From positions 1 through 6,702 of the forward strand of contig JACPZN010000295.1 of the NCBI GenBank assembly GCA_016195505.1: 6,702 nucleotides of DNA, in the 5' to 3' direction. Shown piece by piece: positions 5,453-6,702 of this stretch. This DNA comes from Nitrospirota bacterium (GTDB taxonomy: Bacteria; Nitrospirota; Nitrospiria; Nitrospirales; Nitrospiraceae). The translations under genes and the position numbers were made by a program. Each line of letters begins with the position of its first letter. Position 1 is the first letter of the stretch. Under the pieces are notes generated by a model. It made no database searches. It was not told the origin of the DNA and was given only the letters and a program-made list of their open reading frames with translations.

Positions 5453-6133
5453 ATGCGGCAAAAGCCGCCTCCCACAACCGTTCATGGGCTCGTTGTCGCA
5501 GGTAGTCTGTTTATTGGGTTAGCCTTTCAAAGCTGTACCACAGCCCCGCCTCATATCGACCGTTTCCCTGGATACCCTGTAGGATTCGTAGAGCGGGGGG
5601 TAGCTTCGTGGTACGGACCAGGCTTTCACGGAAACAAGACGGCCAATGGGGAGCTGTATGACATGCACAAACTGACGGCCGCCCACCGGACGCTGCCTCT
5701 CGGGTCCATCGCTGTGGTCCGTTCATTGACCTCCGGTCGCCATGTGACAGTCAGGATCAACGACCGGGGGCCCTTCACCAGGGGACGGGTTCTGGACCTT
5801 TCATTGGCGGGAGCCCAAGCGCTGGCCATGACTGGCAACGGGACAGATCATATCGAGCTTCGAGTCGTCGGCTATACGGCCAGGCCAGAAGGAATGGGGG
5901 TTCTGCGGATTCAGATTGGCGCTTTCTCGGATCTTCAAAATGCGAGGGCACTTTTCGAGCAATCCAGGAGCCAGTTTGCGGGAGGACGAATCACTCAGGT
6001 AGAGATGCCAGAGGGCCGCCGCTATCGAGTTCAAATTGGTCAATTCATGACAGAATCCGAAGCCCATGCGGCAGCAGCTCGCCTAGACCGTAAGTTCAAT
6101 CTACAATCTTTTGTCGTGCGAGATGATGGGTAG
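5453..6133 (+). CDS. rlpA: Septal lytic transglycosylase RlpA with SPOR domain
   Basis: A 226-residue envelope protein. RlpA cuts peptidoglycan strands lacking stem peptides at the septum and helps daughter cells separate. Residues 12-27 are a hydrophobic signal (LVVAGSLFIGLAF) ending at Cys28, the probable lipid-attachment site, although FQSC is a poor lipobox (Phe at -3, Gln at -2). The double-psi barrel covers about 47-140 with GVASWYGPGFHGNKTANGE (49-67), AAHRTLPLG with His78, and RINDRGPF with Asp104. The 26-residue His-Asp spacing equals that of the catalytic H131/D157 pair of Pseudomonas aeruginosa RlpA. The SPOR domain, which binds denuded septal glycan, covers about 148-224, with its two strand motifs LRIQIGAFSD and YRVQIGQFMT. 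The ribosome site is weak (GACGAG), consistent with translational coupling to the ACT gene 3 bases upstream. Length is short for the family but complete in both domains. Confidence 0.93.
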   Translation: MRQKPPPTTVHGLVVAGSLFIGLAFQSCTTAPPHIDRFPGYPVGFVERGVASWYGPGFHGNKTANGELYDMHKLTAAHRTLPLGSIAVVRSLTSGRHVTVRINDRGPFTRGRVLDLSLAGAQALAMTGNGTDHIELRVVGYTARPEGMGVLRIQIGAFSDLQNARALFEQSRSQFAGGRITQVEMPEGRRYRVQIGQFMTESEAHAAAARLDRKFNLQSFVVRDDG

Positions 6134-6403
6134 CTTCGGCTGAAGACGGTTGGCATCATCATGCATGAGCAATCTGTCCGTTTCTTGCTCGGAAGGTATT
6201 GATTTACTTGCAACTTTGTTTGAATTGCTTGCCTGTGTCTCTTCCCTGTGATAAATCTATCCCCCGTGAACACCAATAGAAGTGCCCAGGTCATTCTAGT
6301 CTTGAGATCCTCTGATGGGTGGTCAGAGAGGTATCCCCTCGGTGACACCCGGCTTCTCGTCAGACCAGCCACCTTGGTAGAACGTCCTTAATACACGACT
6401 GCC
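6134..6403 (+). other. Intergenic region with hairpin potential upstream of a DUF21 gene
   Basis: 270 bases with no convincing gene. Near the start, GATGATG at 6122-6128 (inside the end of rlpA) can pair with CATCATC at 6154-6160, with a small AGC-TTCG-GCT hairpin inside; there is no T-run, so it is at best a weak terminator. At 6310-6328, CTCTGA and TCAGAG form a 6-bp stem with a 7-base loop. This competes with TGGTC at 6320-6324 pairing with GACCA at 6363-6367, and with GGGTG at 6317-6321 pairing with CACCC at 6346-6350. Such alternatives could be a structured leader for the next gene. No recognised riboswitch was seen, and I see no clear promoter. Confidence 0.35.
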
Positions 6404-6702
6404 ATGGACATCCTCATCCTTTTAGGGTTGATAGGGTTATCCGCCATTATTTCTACTGCCGAGATTGGATTTTTCTCGGTCAATGAAACGCGCCTGAGAG
6501 CCCTGGCACAAAATGGGAACAAGCGAGCTGCCAAGGCTCTTCAGCTGAGAAGCGACCCACAAAAGCTCCTTTCGACCATTCTCGTGGGCGATCGTCTGGT
6601 GGGCACAGCGACCCCGATGTTTGCCACCTTTATTACGCTGAATGCTTATGGTGGGAAGAGTGCTTTCGAAGAAGCCATCGCTGTGATGGTGGGGATCCTG
6701 AC
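6404..6702 (+). CDS. CNNM/DUF21-domain membrane protein (HlyC/CorC family), 3' truncated by window
   Basis: The first 99 residues or so of a larger protein that runs past the right edge. It begins MDILILLGLIGLSAIISTAEIGFF, a transmembrane helix carrying the family's 'S..E.gffS' signature. Then comes the cytoplasmic juxtamembrane stretch NETRLRALAQNGNKRAAKAL, then DPQKLLSTILVGDRLV, which matches the conserved 'DP..lLstilIGnnLv' region at the start of the second helix, here with Asp-Arg in place of the usual Asn-Asn. This is the CNNM (DUF21) transmembrane domain of magnesium/cobalt-efflux-type proteins. Full-length members usually continue with paired CBS domains and a CorC-HlyC domain, which lie outside this window. 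The start at 6404 is fixed by an in-frame stop at 6389-6391 and no alternative ATG between. There is no Shine-Dalgarno in front (CACGACTGCC), so translation may be leader-dependent or the true start may be further in. Confidence 0.85.
   Translation, partial: MDILILLGLIGLSAIISTAEIGFFSVNETRLRALAQNGNKRAAKALQLRSDPQKLLSTILVGDRLVGTATPMFATFITLNAYGGKSAFEEAIAVMVGIL

Noticed and set aside
6040..6372. Minus-strand open frame of 110 codons over the end of rlpA and the following gap.
   Set aside because: No recognisable motif, biased Arg/Ser composition, and half of it is antisense to the SPOR domain.

Overview
The window is ordinary chromosomal DNA from a Gram-negative-type bacterium of moderate GC. It has tightly packed genes, nearly all on the plus strand, and no phage, IS or CRISPR signature. 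The gene set suggests a Nitrospira-like member of the Nitrospirota: an adenosylcobalamin-dependent ribonucleotide reductase of the long type with a C-terminal zinc ribbon, a tandem-ACT protein next to RlpA, and a DUF4359-like lipid-anchored or membrane protein. This assignment is inference from family resemblance only; a deltaproteobacterial or other environmental lineage cannot be excluded.

Layout. Positions 1-369 hold a small membrane-anchored DUF4359-like protein whose frame is open to the left edge. Positions 370-670 are a rich regulatory region. It holds a perfect DnaA box, two one-mismatch DnaA boxes, a TTGACA -35 element, and two NrdR-box-like palindromes exactly 32 bp apart that bracket the promoter. 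Positions 671-3996 hold nrdJ, the class II ribonucleotide reductase, broken into two frames at about 3190-3205. Family comparison from memory says about 50 conserved residues are missing at that point. Starting within 20 bp of the end of nrdJ is a small protein (4014-4421) with a PD-(D/E)XK-like layout. Then come an unrecognised 120-residue protein (4502-4864), a tandem-ACT protein (5039-5449), the septal lytic transglycosylase RlpA with a SPOR domain (5453-6133), a 270-base gap with hairpin potential, and the start of a CNNM/DUF21 (HlyC/CorC-type) membrane protein that runs off the right edge.

How they work together. nrdJ makes deoxyribonucleotides for DNA replication. Its upstream region carries the expected nucleotide-sensing control (NrdR) and possibly replication-initiator control (DnaA). 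The downstream nuclease-like gene is probably co-transcribed with it. The ACT gene and rlpA are 3 bases apart and probably form a second operon; the ACT protein would sense an amino acid, while RlpA trims septal peptidoglycan.

The most noteworthy item is the nrdJ lesion. It is either an assembly or sequencing error, a true inactivating deletion, or, less likely, something read through by -1 frameshifting at an in-frame GGGAAAA heptamer just downstream. I found no convincing new multi-gene system.
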